Below, in pieces: positions 1 to 10,992 of a stretch of DNA of 64,000 nucleotides. Position numbers and translations under genes: made by a program. Source of the stretch: Pollenia angustigena (taxonomy: Eukaryota; Arthropoda; Insecta; Diptera; Polleniidae). Within the stretch, counting starts at the first letter, position 1; each line of letters begins with the position of its first letter. Under the pieces are notes generated by a model, which saw only the letters and a list, made by a program, of their open reading frames with translations, ran no database searches and was not told where the DNA came from. The stretch is taken from assembly GCA_930367215.1 (NCBI GenBank), contig OV884059.1, positions 221,773,803-221,837,802 of the forward strand. The letters run 5' to 3'.

Positions 1-369
1 TACGCCTAAGTGACCATTTCAAACACGGCCACCCAGTGGGAAAACTCAGAAGACCTTCTTACTACAGGCCTTTTTGAAGACTTGCTTTAAAATGTTTTGA
101 TTCAATTACTATTCTTATATAACTGTAAAAGAATGCCTCATAGGAGGCCTCGGCTCTTGGTATAAAAGATAAGATACACCTTCCACACTCGCTTCTATGA
201 GAAGGAAGTAGAGAAGGATTAAAATTTTTGTGTTGTTTTTTTTTTGCACAAGCAAAAGCTAAATAATTATTTTTTTTTTTATCCCGTTACCATTCTTATC
301 TACCAGCTTTAGAAGCGAGAGCGGAAGGCCTTCTCCGCAATGACAACGTGTGTAAAAAAGATATGAGTA

Positions 370-460
370 TGGAATGAAGCGAGCCTTTTCAATCCAAAAG
401 AAGGAGTATAGAAGCCTTCTAGAAGGCTTCTGATGCCTTCTAGAAGGCATCCATACTACT
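370..460. repeat. Palindrome-rich repeat (GAAGCCTTC/GGCATC)
   Basis: Two perfect palindromes lie almost back to back: a 20-bp one at 411-430 (GAAGCCTTCTAGAAGGCTTC) and an 18-bp one at 433-450 (ATGCCTTCTAGAAGGCAT). Related CCTTCTAGA and TTCCTTC...GAAGG motifs recur at 38.40-38.47 kb and 39.94-40.03 kb on either side of the jockey relic, so this is a dispersed repeat and not a unique hairpin. The rest of 1-560 has the same flavour, with no coding signal. Confidence 0.55.
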
Positions 461-559
461 TCTTTTTCCCGTTGGGCATGTTGCAGAACGCAAACTAAAA
501 AGGAAAATTTTCTTTGGAATGAAACCACTTCAAATTTTCAGAGTGGAATTGCTATTTTG

Positions 560-1497
560 AGTGATTTCTTAAGCAAAAATATTAACAAAATTAAGTCAAA
601 ACGAAAGCTTAAATTGTATGTTTGATCAATACAGTGATTTCTTAAGCATTTAGTTAATATTTTTACATTTTAATTACAACATTTTAATTTCTTCAACCAG
701 TTGAGAAAATAAGAAAATTGCCAACTTGTTTTTGTGCAAACCTTTTATTTTTGTGAAAAAATCGCAAACGATAAGCAAAATCATGTTTTTCTTGTTTTAC
801 TAAACACAATACTGCCATAGTTTATTAAGAACGCAGTAATTTTATAATTTTTGGGAATAAAACAGAATTCTTCGGATTCTAAAGAACGTTAGACAAAATC
901 GATCGAATTTGCAAAATTAGTGATGCCAACAGTAGGGAATTTTCCCTTTTTTAAGCGATTTTTTTCGGAAAATTTCAAGCGTAGGGAAGAAAGGACAGAT
1001 ATTATATTTTCAGGCAATTGTATGAAATTTTCAAATTATTCGGGTATGTTCTAGAAATCGAAAAGAAGTGAAATTGAAATCGAACGAGATTTTGATTTCA
1101 ATTATTTACAAAATGACCGTAGTTTTTTTTTTTTTTGGTTTTAACAGATGTTCTTGTAAAGCTACTTGGTACTCAAATAATGAAATTGATTAAATGGAAT
1201 ATTTTTATGAACTTTCAGTACAGGGTGGTTTTTAAAATTTGTTCGACTTCAAATCAACTTCATTTAAATTTTTAGAATATGCCCGATTATCTCATTTTCA
1301 ATATATTTTGTAAAAATACGTAAATTTTCGTATTATTTTTATAAAAAAATTAAAATTGTTCATATTCGATAGCATTTAGGAACAAATGTAGTACATATTT
1401 TTTAACAGAAAACCTATACTTTGAGTCCTTACAGCCTGGCATTCATCAACAACTGCCAAAACCGTGTACCCGAATATTCGTGGCGCCCCTAATATAT
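560..1497. other. Anonymous AT-rich DNA
   Basis: AT-rich sequence with homopolymer runs (for example T12 near 1124) and no open frame longer than background. An isolated ACAGGGTGG at about 1221-1229 resembles a mariner terminus, but no partner was seen. I see no gene. Confidence 0.6.
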
Positions 1498-1636
1498 AAT
1501 TAAAATTGTTATTGATAATCTTGCATTTTTGACCGTGGCCGGGGCTCGAACCCTGTCCGGCAGGTTACCATGACATGTTTCGATCGCAACCACTCGATCT
1601 CCTCAGAATGAAAGATTATCAATAACAATTTTAATT
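1498..1636 (-). repeat. tRNA-derived SINE piece bounded by a 25-bp perfect inverted repeat
   Basis: On the minus strand, 1542-1552 reads GGTTCGAGCCC, a good RNA polymerase III B box. About 40 bp upstream on that strand, 1581-1602 reads GGAGATCGAGTGGTTGCG, like the A-box region of tRNA-Ser/Leu (GGCCGAGTGGTTAAGG). This is the layout of a tRNA-derived SINE head. The segments 1498-1522 and 1612-1636 are exact reverse complements over 25 bp, so the head sits in a hairpin. The right arm runs into a plus-strand SINE tail, which suggests that two SINE copies are joined in opposite orientation. Confidence 0.6.
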
Positions 1637-2035
1637 AATTTTTATGTCGTAAAATTCCTTTCTTCATAAAAATAATTTAATGAAGCCTAAGGCACGAGCT
1701 CTTTGTGTACATTTGTCCTTCAAGTTGTTGCTGAAAAAGTTCAACGGAAAAAAAGAAATGCAAAAATGAAAAAACAAAAAATGTACTTTGGCCTTCAAGA
1801 AGAATTCTTGACAAAAGAACGAGAAAACAGAGGTAAAGTAAAAACATGTAAAATCAATTAAAAATGGATAATCATTCAGGAAAGCAAATTTCGATCTACC
1901 AAAGGTAAAAATACAATTTGGTTTAAGGATTGATGTTTGACTATTGACGTCAGCAGTCGTCGATGGCTGCGAGTATAAGACGGCAAATCCATCTGAGGAC
2001 ATCGAGTGGTTGCGATCGAAAAATGTCATGGTAAC
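1637..2035 (+). repeat. SINE-associated repeat body, truncated
   Basis: Contains GGCACGAGCTCTTTGTG (from 1688), shared with 63575 onward, and the head-proximal block AGCAGTCGTCGATGGCTGCG (about 1950), shared with 13.77 kb (inverted) and 63.77 kb. The A-box-like GAGTGGTTGCGATCG is at about 2003. The copy stops at about 2035, before the B box. No protein is encoded; the open frame on the other strand is chance. Confidence 0.55.
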
Positions 2036-2410
2036 CCGAAGGATATATTTTTAAAAGAAATTTTTTTTTTTATATTTTAGTTCAGGGGAACTGATGAAAT
2101 ATTTTTTTTTTTAATTTTACAGAGCCTTCTCTTTTATTTGGTACCAAGTTTGCTTAAAATCATTAGATACTTATCAGACCTGTTCTGTTAATTATTTTAC
2201 CCTACGTTTTCACATGCAAGGAATTAATTGCAAGTAGTGTATACGTATTTTCAGCGAAAAATCGAGGAAACAGCCGATTGGCTGAAAGTACATAAATTGT
2301 GTGAATGTTAGTGAAATAGTGTAAGTGTATTGAGTTTTTCGAACTTGCACTTGCACTTGTGGAAACGGGGGGTTAATCCAAATCACTGGATTTAAAATCA
2401 TTATGGTGAT

Positions 2411-2473
2411 CCGTTTTTGTGTCTTTCGGTGTGATTCTCAATTGTTGAAAGCACACCGAGAAACACAAAACGG
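2411..2473. repeat. Hairpin with MITE-like CACACCGA arms
   Basis: The 2411-2433 arm (ending CTTTCGGTGTG) pairs with 2452-2473 (beginning CACACCGAGAAAC), with two small mismatches and an 18-base loop. Similar TTTTTCGGTGTA / ACACCGAAAAACACAAAA strings make up the arms of the long palindrome at 45.68-46.12 kb, so this is probably a remnant of the same type of inverted-repeat element. Confidence 0.5.
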
Positions 2474-2687
2474 TGTGATTTTCAGAACATCACAAAATTA
2501 CACGTTTAATTTAAAAGCAGCTGATTTGAAATCAGAACAAAATAATGATATGTTTCATGTCAAAGCTTTTGGTGCCGAATATTATTTAGAAATCTTCAAC
2601 TACATTTCGTAACCTTAACGTTCAAACGTTAAAAGACCACTTTTTGTCAAAATTTGTATTTTCGTTTTTTAAGATTTTATAGCTATA

Positions 2688-2882
2688 TCCAGGGTTTAAA
2701 AAACTGCAGTCGAAACCAAAAACTGTTGAAAAAAAAACGAAAATTTGTGTTAAACATTTCGCTTTTTGAGTTTGTTTGAATGCGACTGTTTACATTTAAT
2801 GAATCAGAAGTAAAAGCAACAAATGAAGAAGTAGAAGATATGGCAGTTTATCTAGTTTGACTGCAGTTTTTTCAACGCTGGT
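2688..2882. mobile_element. 195-bp MITE flanked by TATA
   Basis: The ends are inverted repeats: left tCCAGGGTTTAAAAAACTG, right (reverse complement) aCCAGCGTTGAAAAAACTG, continuing through CAGTC for about 25 bp with few mismatches. Both sides are flanked by TATA (2684-2687 and 2883-2886), consistent with a TA target duplication. It has no coding capacity. Length, ends and TA target fit a Tc1/mariner-type MITE, but the family is not recognised. Confidence 0.6.
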
Positions 2883-3229
2883 TATATCAGTATTTACTAG
2901 CAAAATGGTGAGAAAAACGACATTGTTCAACTTTATGCTCAAAACTGGTGCTTTAAGAAACACTTCAAGAAATCACATTTTACTTCGATTTTTTTAAAAA
3001 ATGTTTGATGCCAACAATCTTTCATTATGCGCTTATTAGTAGATCTTCAGGCTATACTTACGGCTCCATGACTCCAAGTCAGTAAGCAGCCTTTAATCCA
3101 TTAAGGGCCGAGCCATGATCCCATTGAGCTACAATGATGAAACTTTTAAAATTTTATTGCTTATACCTAAATATGAAAGAAAACAAATTTTGGGCAAATC
3201 GGATACGTGGGAGCCCAGATAACCCCAGT

Positions 3230-3258
3230 TGCGAAAACGCAACGTTGGGCCTTAACGA
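3230..3258. repeat. GTTGCGAAAACGCAAC hairpin, possible MITE end
   Basis: GTTGCGAAAACGCAAC followed by GGGCCTTAA repeats the right end of the element at 5514-5889. A possible partner end (CCATTAAGGGCC, about 3097-3108) would make an element of about 160 bp, but the match is short and the other terminus is not clear. Confidence 0.3.
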
Positions 3259-3399
3259 TATAAATATTAAGCGCATTTGCAAACATTTTAAATTAAAATT
3301 TTTATTCACGTCTTTAGGAAAAAAAAATAAAAAGATATTCATATACATTTCATTTTTAATTCAATTATTAATATGCTCCAAATCACTTTGGGTGCACTG

Positions 3400-4225
3400 C
3401 CACGTCACATTTCTCATATTTGTAATTGATCGGTCCATAATTTACCATAGGCCCCATATAAAGCCCACTCTCGAAAAACACTTTAGTACGCCTAAAACCA
3501 TAACAAATAATTCTATTGCAATAAATTTTGTTCTGTCACAGTTGTATATGACTAGAAACCACACTGTCAACCAGTGTTCGAAAATAAACACTAAATATCG
3601 TTCTTTTATGTTCGGTTCGGTAGGTTTGTGGTAAACACAAACGCTAATAGTGTTTGTGTAGAAATTCATTAAAAAAAAATAACGTTTCCCTGTTTGTCAT
3701 CTTTCGAACACAAAAATAATGCTGTTTTCATCATACTCAACAAATGATGAGAGCATTAAATTCCGTTCGATTTTTTTTGAAAACCCACGAACTTCAATGT
3801 GTTCGGTTCGGCTCGTTCGTCGCTTTTTGCTGATAAAAAAAAACCAAACATTTTTTACAAAAACAAAATACACACACGAAAAAAACATTATAGAACATTA
3901 AAATATAATGTTTTTCTACAGTATCACTACAATTGTTCTGTTTTTTAACGAAGAACCGAACATTATATAATGTTCGGTTCTTTCTTGAAAATAGTAACGA
4001 ACGGTATTAAGGTTTGTGTATGTTTACACAAACACTAAAAAAATAGATATCGTTCTTCGGTGTGTGAGCAGAACGCTAAATAATGTACTGTTTATTTTCG
4101 AACACTGCTGTCAACTTTCGTCAAGATCGGTTCATAATTTACTACAGGTTCAATGTAATGCCCACTCTTCAAATATCCTAGCTATCAGTGGATGGTATCA
4201 AATATTTGGCATAGCCGAATATAGC
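3400..4225 (+). repeat. Dispersed repeat family A, interrupted copy
   Basis: The parts 3400-3571 and 4108-4225 carry the family A signature (GATCGG..CATAATTTACCATAGGCCCCATATAA, TAGTACGCC, then GCCGAATATAGCACTCTTAC at the end), as in the fuller copy at 42.7-44.4 kb. The two parts join perfectly once the hAT-type insert 3572-4107 and its 8-bp duplication are removed. No coding capacity was seen. Confidence 0.7.
3572..4107. mobile_element. 536-bp hAT-type MITE, copy 1
   Basis: Terminal inverted repeats of 18 bp (CAGTGTTCGAAAATAAAC at both ends) with an exact 8-bp target duplication CTGTCAAC at 3564-3571 and 4108-4115. CAGTG-type termini and 8-bp duplications are typical of the hAT superfamily. 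The interior is AT-rich and non-coding, with smaller repeated TTCGGTTCGG motifs. A second complete copy, in the other orientation, is at 61075-61602, and a one-ended fragment is at 58405-58570. Confidence 0.85.
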
Positions 4226-4311
4226 ACTCTTACTGATTTTCTTTAATATCCTGGTGGAGGATAATTTCACACTACTTGTTCGATTTTCTTTTACTGTACC
4301 TATTGAAGTAA

Positions 4312-4655
4312 CCCTGGGGGAAATTTGTGTCAATTGTTCCAACAGACTGGTCCTGGGATTTGTGAAAATAGAACAAGTTCAAAAAGATAGCATTCATGAC
4401 CAGTGAAAGGAGAACTTATCGTCTAACTAGTATATTAAGAACAAAAAGCGTAAAAAAGTAATGAATTACAGTACAGTCTTCACCGATGGTGTGCCACTTT
4501 TTTTGGGACTTGTTTTATTGAAATATGACAACCCCATGTTAAAGTGGTAGGTCTTATTCATATAAAGTGTTAGAACTACAACCGGTCTTTATCACCAAAG
4601 ACCTATCACGGGACTTCTTTGGTGTAAGCTCGCTTCCTTCTAAGAAAATAATACA
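4312..4655 (+). mobile_element. Internal fragment of the CCCAR element subfamily
   Basis: From AACCCTGGGGGAAATTTGTG onward this matches the interior of the elements at 53879-55046 and 59768-60938, including ATGACCAGTGAA, TTACAGTACAGTCTTCACC and CGCTTCC..CTA. It is diverged and carries deletions, and neither CCCAAT terminus is present, so it is an older truncated copy. Confidence 0.65.
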
Positions 4656-5513
4656 CTTTGGGCATAAGAAATATCCTGCATTTTTAAAATTGGCCATTAG
4701 TTTGAAAAAGGTGAAAAAATTATCGAAAATTTCAAAACACATAAATAACAACAACTTATAATTAACATATATACAAGTTTTTATTTTGTTGTTTTAAAAA
4801 GCAAGTGATTGTATAAATATATTTTATTTAATAATTTTATGTAATTTGTATATGGGCACTTCCAAGATTGTAAACGGGACATTCGCACACGTTTATATTG
4901 ACAAAACTGTAAAAAACAACCTGATTTTAATTTTTTAAATTAATGATTCTTTTAACTCTCAATTAGCTCTTTAATTTCTGCAAATGAAATTTTTCGCTTA
5001 CTGTCGTGGAAGTGGGTTTTAAGGGGTAACCGTTTAAACAGTGATTTCTGCGAAACCTGACACAATATTTTATTGGGATTAATTTTAAAATGTTGCGTAC
5101 TAATGTGCCCTAAAAATGGTTTCGATTTCAAAATAAAATATGAATTACATTTTTTTAAATAAATTGTAAACGGGACATTGTAAACGTGACAATTTTTCCA
5201 CCATGATTTAACATTTTTTTATGTTGCTATTTATAATCCTTTATATAAGAAACTTAATAAAAAATGTTTTTCAGATCATAAATATGCCTTAGATTAGAGT
5301 ATTGTTGTTCCAAATGCATATTTTCTAATATACACAAGTATGTGCTCAAAGTTGTAGTACTTCGTTTACCATTTACCTTTTTTTTTCGAATCAATTAATT
5401 TATACGCATATATTAAAAAAATATAAGCAATTCTCAAAATAAATCTTGAAAAGAAAAAATTTTTTTTCCATTTTTTGTGGTTGGCGTTTTTTTTTGGAAA
5501 TAGCCATATGGTA
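4656..5513. other. Anonymous AT-rich DNA
   Basis: No recognisable element or coding signal. The phrase GTAAACGGGACATT occurs twice (about 4872 and 5166), which may mark a small old repeat. Confidence 0.5.
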
Positions 5514-5889
5514 TAGGCCCAGTGTTGCGTTAACGCATCACGGATATATCCAATCATGCAAAAAGTCTCAAATGTATATGATGATTGGATTTTTCAGTAG
5601 AATTAATATTGTTCGTATGTTAGCTACCTCCTTCAGAAGTTTCGGATAGGTATGTTATGTATTACTTTATTTTTTAAACTTTTTTTAAAAGTACCCCAAA
5701 AACAGGAAAAATTAAGCATTTAAATTAAAAATTTTTATAAAAAAAACTTATGTATGATACAAATCCAAGAACAGGTCGATTAGATATTATGCTTAATTTT
5801 ATTTCACTCTGCTTTATAAAAGTATCACGTAACAACAAAATGCCTGAGGGAAGGTTGCGAAAACGCAACGCAGGGCCTTAATGGGTTAA
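5514..5889. mobile_element. Possible MITE with GGCCC..GTTGCGTT ends
   Basis: Left AGGCCCAGTGTTGCGTTAA (5515) and right, reverse-complemented, AGGCCCTGCGTTGCGTTTT (ending 5878) form imperfect inverted repeats of about 22 bp. On the right, GGGCCTTAATGGG is followed by TTAA, which would suit a piggyBac-type target, but TTAA is missing on the left. Assignment is tentative. Confidence 0.4.
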
Positions 5890-5954
5890 TACCGCATAAA
5901 ACAACAAGTTTAAAATTTAATTTTTTTCCAACTTTAAATATCAAAAGGCATACT

Positions 5955-5987
<33 letters not shown>

Positions 5988-5990
5988 CTT
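5955..5990. repeat. Poly(T) tract
   Basis: An almost uninterrupted run of more than 30 T on the plus strand. It could be a minus-strand poly(A) tail of a retroposed sequence, but no retroposon body was recognised beside it. Confidence 0.7.
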
Positions 5991-6542
5991 TTGAAAGAAG
6001 TAAAAATTAGATTAGATTCTGAACGGTTTTTAGCATTAGGATTCATTTCACTTAAAAAATTAGTCATATATTTTAAACATGTTTTTTATTTAAAATGTAA
6101 GTACTTTTTACTTTTTGTTGCAACAGCAGCGCAAGAATGTAAAATTTTACAGCCCGACATCATTTTTCCTATAGTCTGACAACAAATGCAGCAAAAAACT
6201 AATGATGATTTCTTTTCTACGAAAATAATGTTACATGATATAAATGTAACACTTTCTTAATGTTACCTACAACCATTTGCAGTGGAGCATGTTGTGCAAC
6301 TTAAAACGAACCGAATAAGCGGTTTTTATTTAAAACTTATACACTTTATCATCTTTTTATTTTATAAGCGATTTTTAAAACTACTTAAGCAGATTATGCA
6401 CACTCTGATGATTTGGGAACAAGCAGTGATACTACTTAATAAAAAAGATAATAATATACATACATGACGATAGTTTTTGAGCAAATATAAAACCGTTATT
6501 AAGTAATTCAGTTGTAAAAAAAGGGCAGCATGAACCCATTAA

Positions 6543-7910
6543 ATAAAAGTGTGCGTTGAATATAAAATGTGTTTACATGTTTTTAATGCAACATATTCAC
6601 AAAAGAAATTGAAAATTTTTTTCTACAGTTGTATTTTTTGTACAAAAGAACAAAAAATGTTAAACATTAAATATGTATGCAACATATTCTGTTTAAAGAG
6701 ATCGTCATTTAATAAACATGAGGGTAAAATATGCAACGTGTGTACATGTTTATCATGCAACACATTCACATAAGAAATTGAAAATTTTTTTCTACAGTTG
6801 TATTTTTTGTACAAAAGAACAAAAAATGTTAAACATTAAATATGTATGCAACATATTCTGTTCAAAGAGATCGTCATTTAATAAACATGAGGGTAAAATA
6901 TGCAACGTGTATACATGTTTATCATGCAACACATTCACATAAGAAATTGAAAATTTTTTTCTACAGTTGTATTTTTTGTACAAAAGAACAAAAAAGTTAA
7001 ACATTAACAGCCGTATTCATAACAAAAAGTTAGCCACACTTTGTACACTACGTACAACGAGCTGCTAACTAGAATGCCGATTAAGCTTAGCAGCTTGTTG
7101 GCACAAAGTTAATTCATAACGAACTTTTCTCCATCTGCCAACTATTAATAAATCAACTCTGAATTTTAATGATGCCACATTGTTTTACTCAAAAATGCAA
7201 CACGTTTTGCATTAATCATCGCTGAATTTCTCATTTTTTCTTTTTTTGTTTTTCGCTTCACATATAAAAATTTTAAAAAGTTTTTGAATTGAAAAAAACA
7301 GTTATTTTAAAAAAACCAACAAAATTGTTTGACATTAAATGGCTGTTTTTCACAAGTTGGCAAACGTTTGGCATCTCGTTAACAAGAGTTTAGTAAATCG
7401 TTAGCCAGAGCTTGGTAATAAACTTTTTGCTAACTTCATGCCAAATTTTCATTATGAATACGGCTGTAAATATGTATGCAACATATTCTGTTTAAAGAGA
7501 TCGTCATTTAATAAACATGAGGGTAAAATATGCAACGTGTATACATGTTTATCATGCAACACATTCACATAAGAAATTGAAAATTTTTTTCTACAGTTGT
7601 ATTTTTTGTACAAAAGATTTAATAAACATGAGGGTAAAATATGCAACGTGTATACATGTTTATCATGCAACACATTCACGTAAGAAATTGAAAATTTTTT
7701 TCTACAGTTGTATTTTTTGTACAAAAGAACAAAAAATGTTAAACATTAAATATGTATGCATTATTTCTGTTTAAAGATATCGCCATTTAATAAACATGAG
7801 GGTAAAATATGCAACGTGTATACATGTTTATCATGCAACACATTCACATAAGAAATTGAAAGTTTTTCGCACAGTTATATTTTTTGTGAAAACGAACACA
7901 AAAGTGTAGA
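6543..7910 (+). repeat. Satellite array, 168-169 bp units
   Basis: The phrase ACATGAGGGTAAAATATGCA recurs at about 6717, 6886, 7516, 7627 and 7795. Spacings are 169 and 168 bp once the 459-bp insert and its duplicated TAA are subtracted; one unit is shortened to 111 bp. A diverged unit precedes the array from about 6543. Units also share TTCTACAGTTGTATTTTTTG and a GTTTAAAGAGATCGTCATT block. Open frames through the units are by-products of repetition: they carry no known domain and run on both strands. Confidence 0.85.
7008..7466. mobile_element. 459-bp Harbinger-type MITE
   Basis: Terminal inverted repeats of 15 bp (CAGCCGTATTCATAA / TTATGAATACGGCTG), with TAA on both sides (7005-7007 and 7467-7469). 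The flanking satellite unit normally reads CATTAAATATG, so the empty site is known and TAA is a true 3-bp target duplication. TWA duplications are characteristic of PIF/Harbinger. The subterminal AAAAAGTTAGC is repeated in inverted orientation. No transposase is encoded, so mobility would need one from elsewhere. Confidence 0.85.
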
Positions 7911-8109
7911 ATATGTAACATAAATGCAACACAACAGAAAATAAATCACCATACATTATTAATTTCATGATGTATTGAATGCACTGATTTTTTTATAGTT
8001 TTCTTCACTTAGACATAAAGCAGCAGTATGCGCAATTTCATATTTTGCAAATTCATCTTTCTTCCTACGATAACTGCTTCAGTTTTGCCGATTCACTATA
8101 TGGGGACAA

Positions 8110-8255
8110 ATCACTGTGCGACCAACCAGCCAGCCTCGCGCCGCACGTACATAAAAAGTGATTCTGATTCAATCGGAGTCTAGGACCAATATTTTAAGGT
8201 GTTACAAACATCAGCATAAACGCATAATACCCTCTCCACTATTGTGGTGTGGGTA
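8110..8255 (+). repeat. Dispersed repeat family B fragment
   Basis: Shares ACCAGCCAGCC, AGTGATTCTGATTC.ATCGG and GACCAATATTTTAA.GTGTTACAAACAT with 59.20-59.31 kb, and ends in the imperfect TACCCTCTCCACTATTGTGG hairpin typical of fly intergenic repeats. Non-coding. Confidence 0.55.
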
Positions 8256-9049
8256 TACAAATAAAATCTTTAACTATAATTAATTAAATATTTCTTTATT
8301 CAAAGAACCTTTTACACAACAAAAAGCATAAATAATTATCATCTCTTTCCAATGAATATATTTTTATTATGTATTCGTTAGATTTTTGCGTATTCATTAT
8401 AATTGCAATGACAATTTATATTTTACTCTATTCTTAATTAAAATAATGAACCCCATTTTTTCTATTAAAAATTCATTATGAATGATAAATGACAAACAAA
8501 AAAAAAAACATCTTTGTTGTAAACAGAGCAAAAAAATCTAATAATGAGACACATTGTTTTACTATACTCGAGCACAAAGGAAATGCATTAATAATTGTAG
8601 GAAAATAAAAAAAAAATATATAAAATTTTATGACAAAAATAATTGTAATGCATTCTCTACCTTTATATGAAAGAGTCAAAAGAATTTGCCATTTGCTACA
8701 AAGGAAATTAAAAAGAATATTATTTTTCTGTTAAAAGAATAGGACGAAATTTATTATAAGGTTGTAAAAAATTTTAAAATTCATTGATTGTATATGTAAC
8801 ACATTCATGTTCTACACACAAATTATATGTTAGGGTTCTTTCCCATCTTATTTTTCTTAATGATCAATTGTGTGACAACAAAATAAGTATTGTAGTTGCA
8901 ATGGGCATAAAAGATGAACACTTGTCGTCTTGTTCTAGTCTGAAGCTGGTCTTAACCACGGCAAACAATACGTTTACCAAACACTGCAAGAATAACCAAA
9001 ACATACACGTAGCAATTTAGGTGTACAATCCCGCCACTCGTTTAGGTTT
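8256..9049. other. Anonymous AT-rich DNA
   Basis: No element ends, tandem repeats or supported coding region. Short open frames here match nothing I recognise. Confidence 0.5.
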
Positions 9050-9547
9050 TGGGCCGCTGCTCCCAAAAGTGCTTAATAATCATCCCTCAAGTAGGCTTTT
9101 CAGGATGTCTCTTATCGTGACTTAAGGTCCAAACGACAACTTCCACGTGATTCACGAATGTGTACCAGAGAGAAACTCTGCTGAGCCTTGAAATCAAGAG
9201 ATCTGTCTATTTCGAATTCTGTCGAATTCCAAGTGTTGGCTGCCCATGGCTCCTTAGAGGATGTAACAGAAGAAGGTTTAATGTTTTCCTCCATACGCCT
9301 AGCGGTTATTGTCGTTAGAACTTTGATATCGATTTACATGAATACGTCCCTTGCATTTTTACTTCAACCATATGGTGTCCAACAAAAATTATACAACCAC
9401 CACTTGCTTAGGAGTCGGAGCTATCAAACCTCTTCTCCTATTCATTAATTCGAGCAGCTAATGTTGAATAGCAACATGACCTTGGGCCATCCAAAGGCCA
9501 AAATTTCTCACAAGAGTAAAAAATCTGACTTTCAAGTGAATGTTTAC

Positions 9548-10992
9548 TAGGGTATTCATTTAATCGGCCTTTTGCTTTAATCGGTTAATCGTCCGATTAA
9601 TTAACCGAGGTTTTGGTTTAATCGGTTACTAATCGGTTAATTTTGTTTTTGATCGGTTAACCGATTAATAATGATTTTTTGTAAATTAAGTAATTTCAAT
9701 ATCTAAAAACGCATTAATTGTTTATTATTTGGAGTTTATTAGTAAAAAAAACAATAACATACCAAATTCTTGAACTAAAACGAGCAAAACAAAAACAATT
9801 CATAAATATTTAATATGCATTTTTCAATTAATACACAGGGTGTTCTATCGCCATATTATCCCAAATAATATTATACAATTGAAGCACAGCCGCGAATAAC
9901 GTTGTAAACGCCACATTTTGCAAAAACTGTTTTTTAGCAGATAACCGTTAACCTCACTCTCTTACACAGTTTAAACATCAAATCACCCAAAATTAATCAC
10001 CTTAACGTCTTCAAAATGGCATACAAAGTGTCAGCCAGTGGAAGAACGTTGTGAGTTACTATAAAAATGATGTAACCGAAATGGTATTGCAGTGCGGAAT
10101 AATGTTTTAAAAGCCTTTTGCATAAAAGATTTTACTATCATTATTTTTAACAATAGAAAAAAACGTTTTATAAAACAAATAATCCTGCCTGTCAAAAAAC
10201 GTTTTTTTGCTTTCCTGAAAAATTATTATTTTGTAACTTAAAACGTTATTCGCGGCTGTGCTTCAATTGTTTAAAATAAATATTGTTGTATTTCAAACAA
10301 AATATGCTGTGTTCATTGATTCTTCATAACTGCCCACAACACATCTTGTATATCCCCCAAATATGTATTTATAAAAAAATAACCTGAGATAGTAGTTATA
10401 GGATTTCTTTTAAAATAGTTTTGTAAAAAAAACAATTTTTTTTTGCCAAAACTTGACTTCTTTCACTTATCGTAAATGAATATCTAATTTCTCAGTCCTA
10501 TTCCAGGATTTCTCTAAACATATAAAATACTCCATTATGCCGTTAGAGTTTTTTTTTTAAATTTTTAACACTTCGTATTGTGTCGGTTAATTCTGTTAAA
10601 AGACTGATATGAGAAGATATAAGAAGAAACAAATACATAACTAACACGTACATAAAACAGCAAAAACGTGTTGGTAATCAAAAATTTAACCATTTCTTGC
10701 CACATTCCTGTTGATCGGTGATAAACATTGTAATTTTAGTCACCAGTCGGCGGAAAATTGTTAAAATGAAGATCACTGAACACCTTGTTTTTATGAAAAA
10801 ATATTTTCTATAATCACAAAAAAATGTGTTATAATACTACAAAATATTGAAAATCTTATCACATCGGTTAATCGACTGAAATTAATCGGTTTAGTCGTTA
10901 ATCGAAAAAAGCCAATTTGAAATTAACCGATCAGCAAATCGGCTAGTAATAAATCGGTTAACCGATTGACGATTAACCGAATGAATACCCTA
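9548..10992. mobile_element. hAT-type non-autonomous element with 8-bp duplication
   Basis: The ends are TAGGGTATTCATT (left) and its inverse AATGAATACCCTA (right). An exact 8-bp target duplication ATGTTTAC lies at 9540-9547 and 10993-11000. Both termini continue into subterminal arrays of ATCGGTTAATCG-like motifs in both orientations, the sort of repeats hAT transposases bind. The 1445 bp include a nested 392-bp MITE (9877-10268), so the original element was about 1050 bp. No transposase frame remains. Confidence 0.85.
9877..10268. mobile_element. 392-bp MITE, copy 1
   Basis: Perfect inverted ends AATTGAAGCACAGCCGCG... of 27 bp (9877-9903; the right end closes at 10268). A second copy of 391 bp at 19644-20034 shares the full interior (for example ACCTTAACG.CTTCAAAATGG and GTGTCAGCCAGTGGAAGAAC). 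AATT at each outer end may be part of the repeat or a 4-bp palindromic target duplication; two copies cannot decide. Non-coding. Confidence 0.85.

Noticed and set aside
6543..7910. CRISPR-like array
   Set aside because: Units are 168 bp and repeat end to end without unique spacers; this is satellite DNA in a eukaryotic context.
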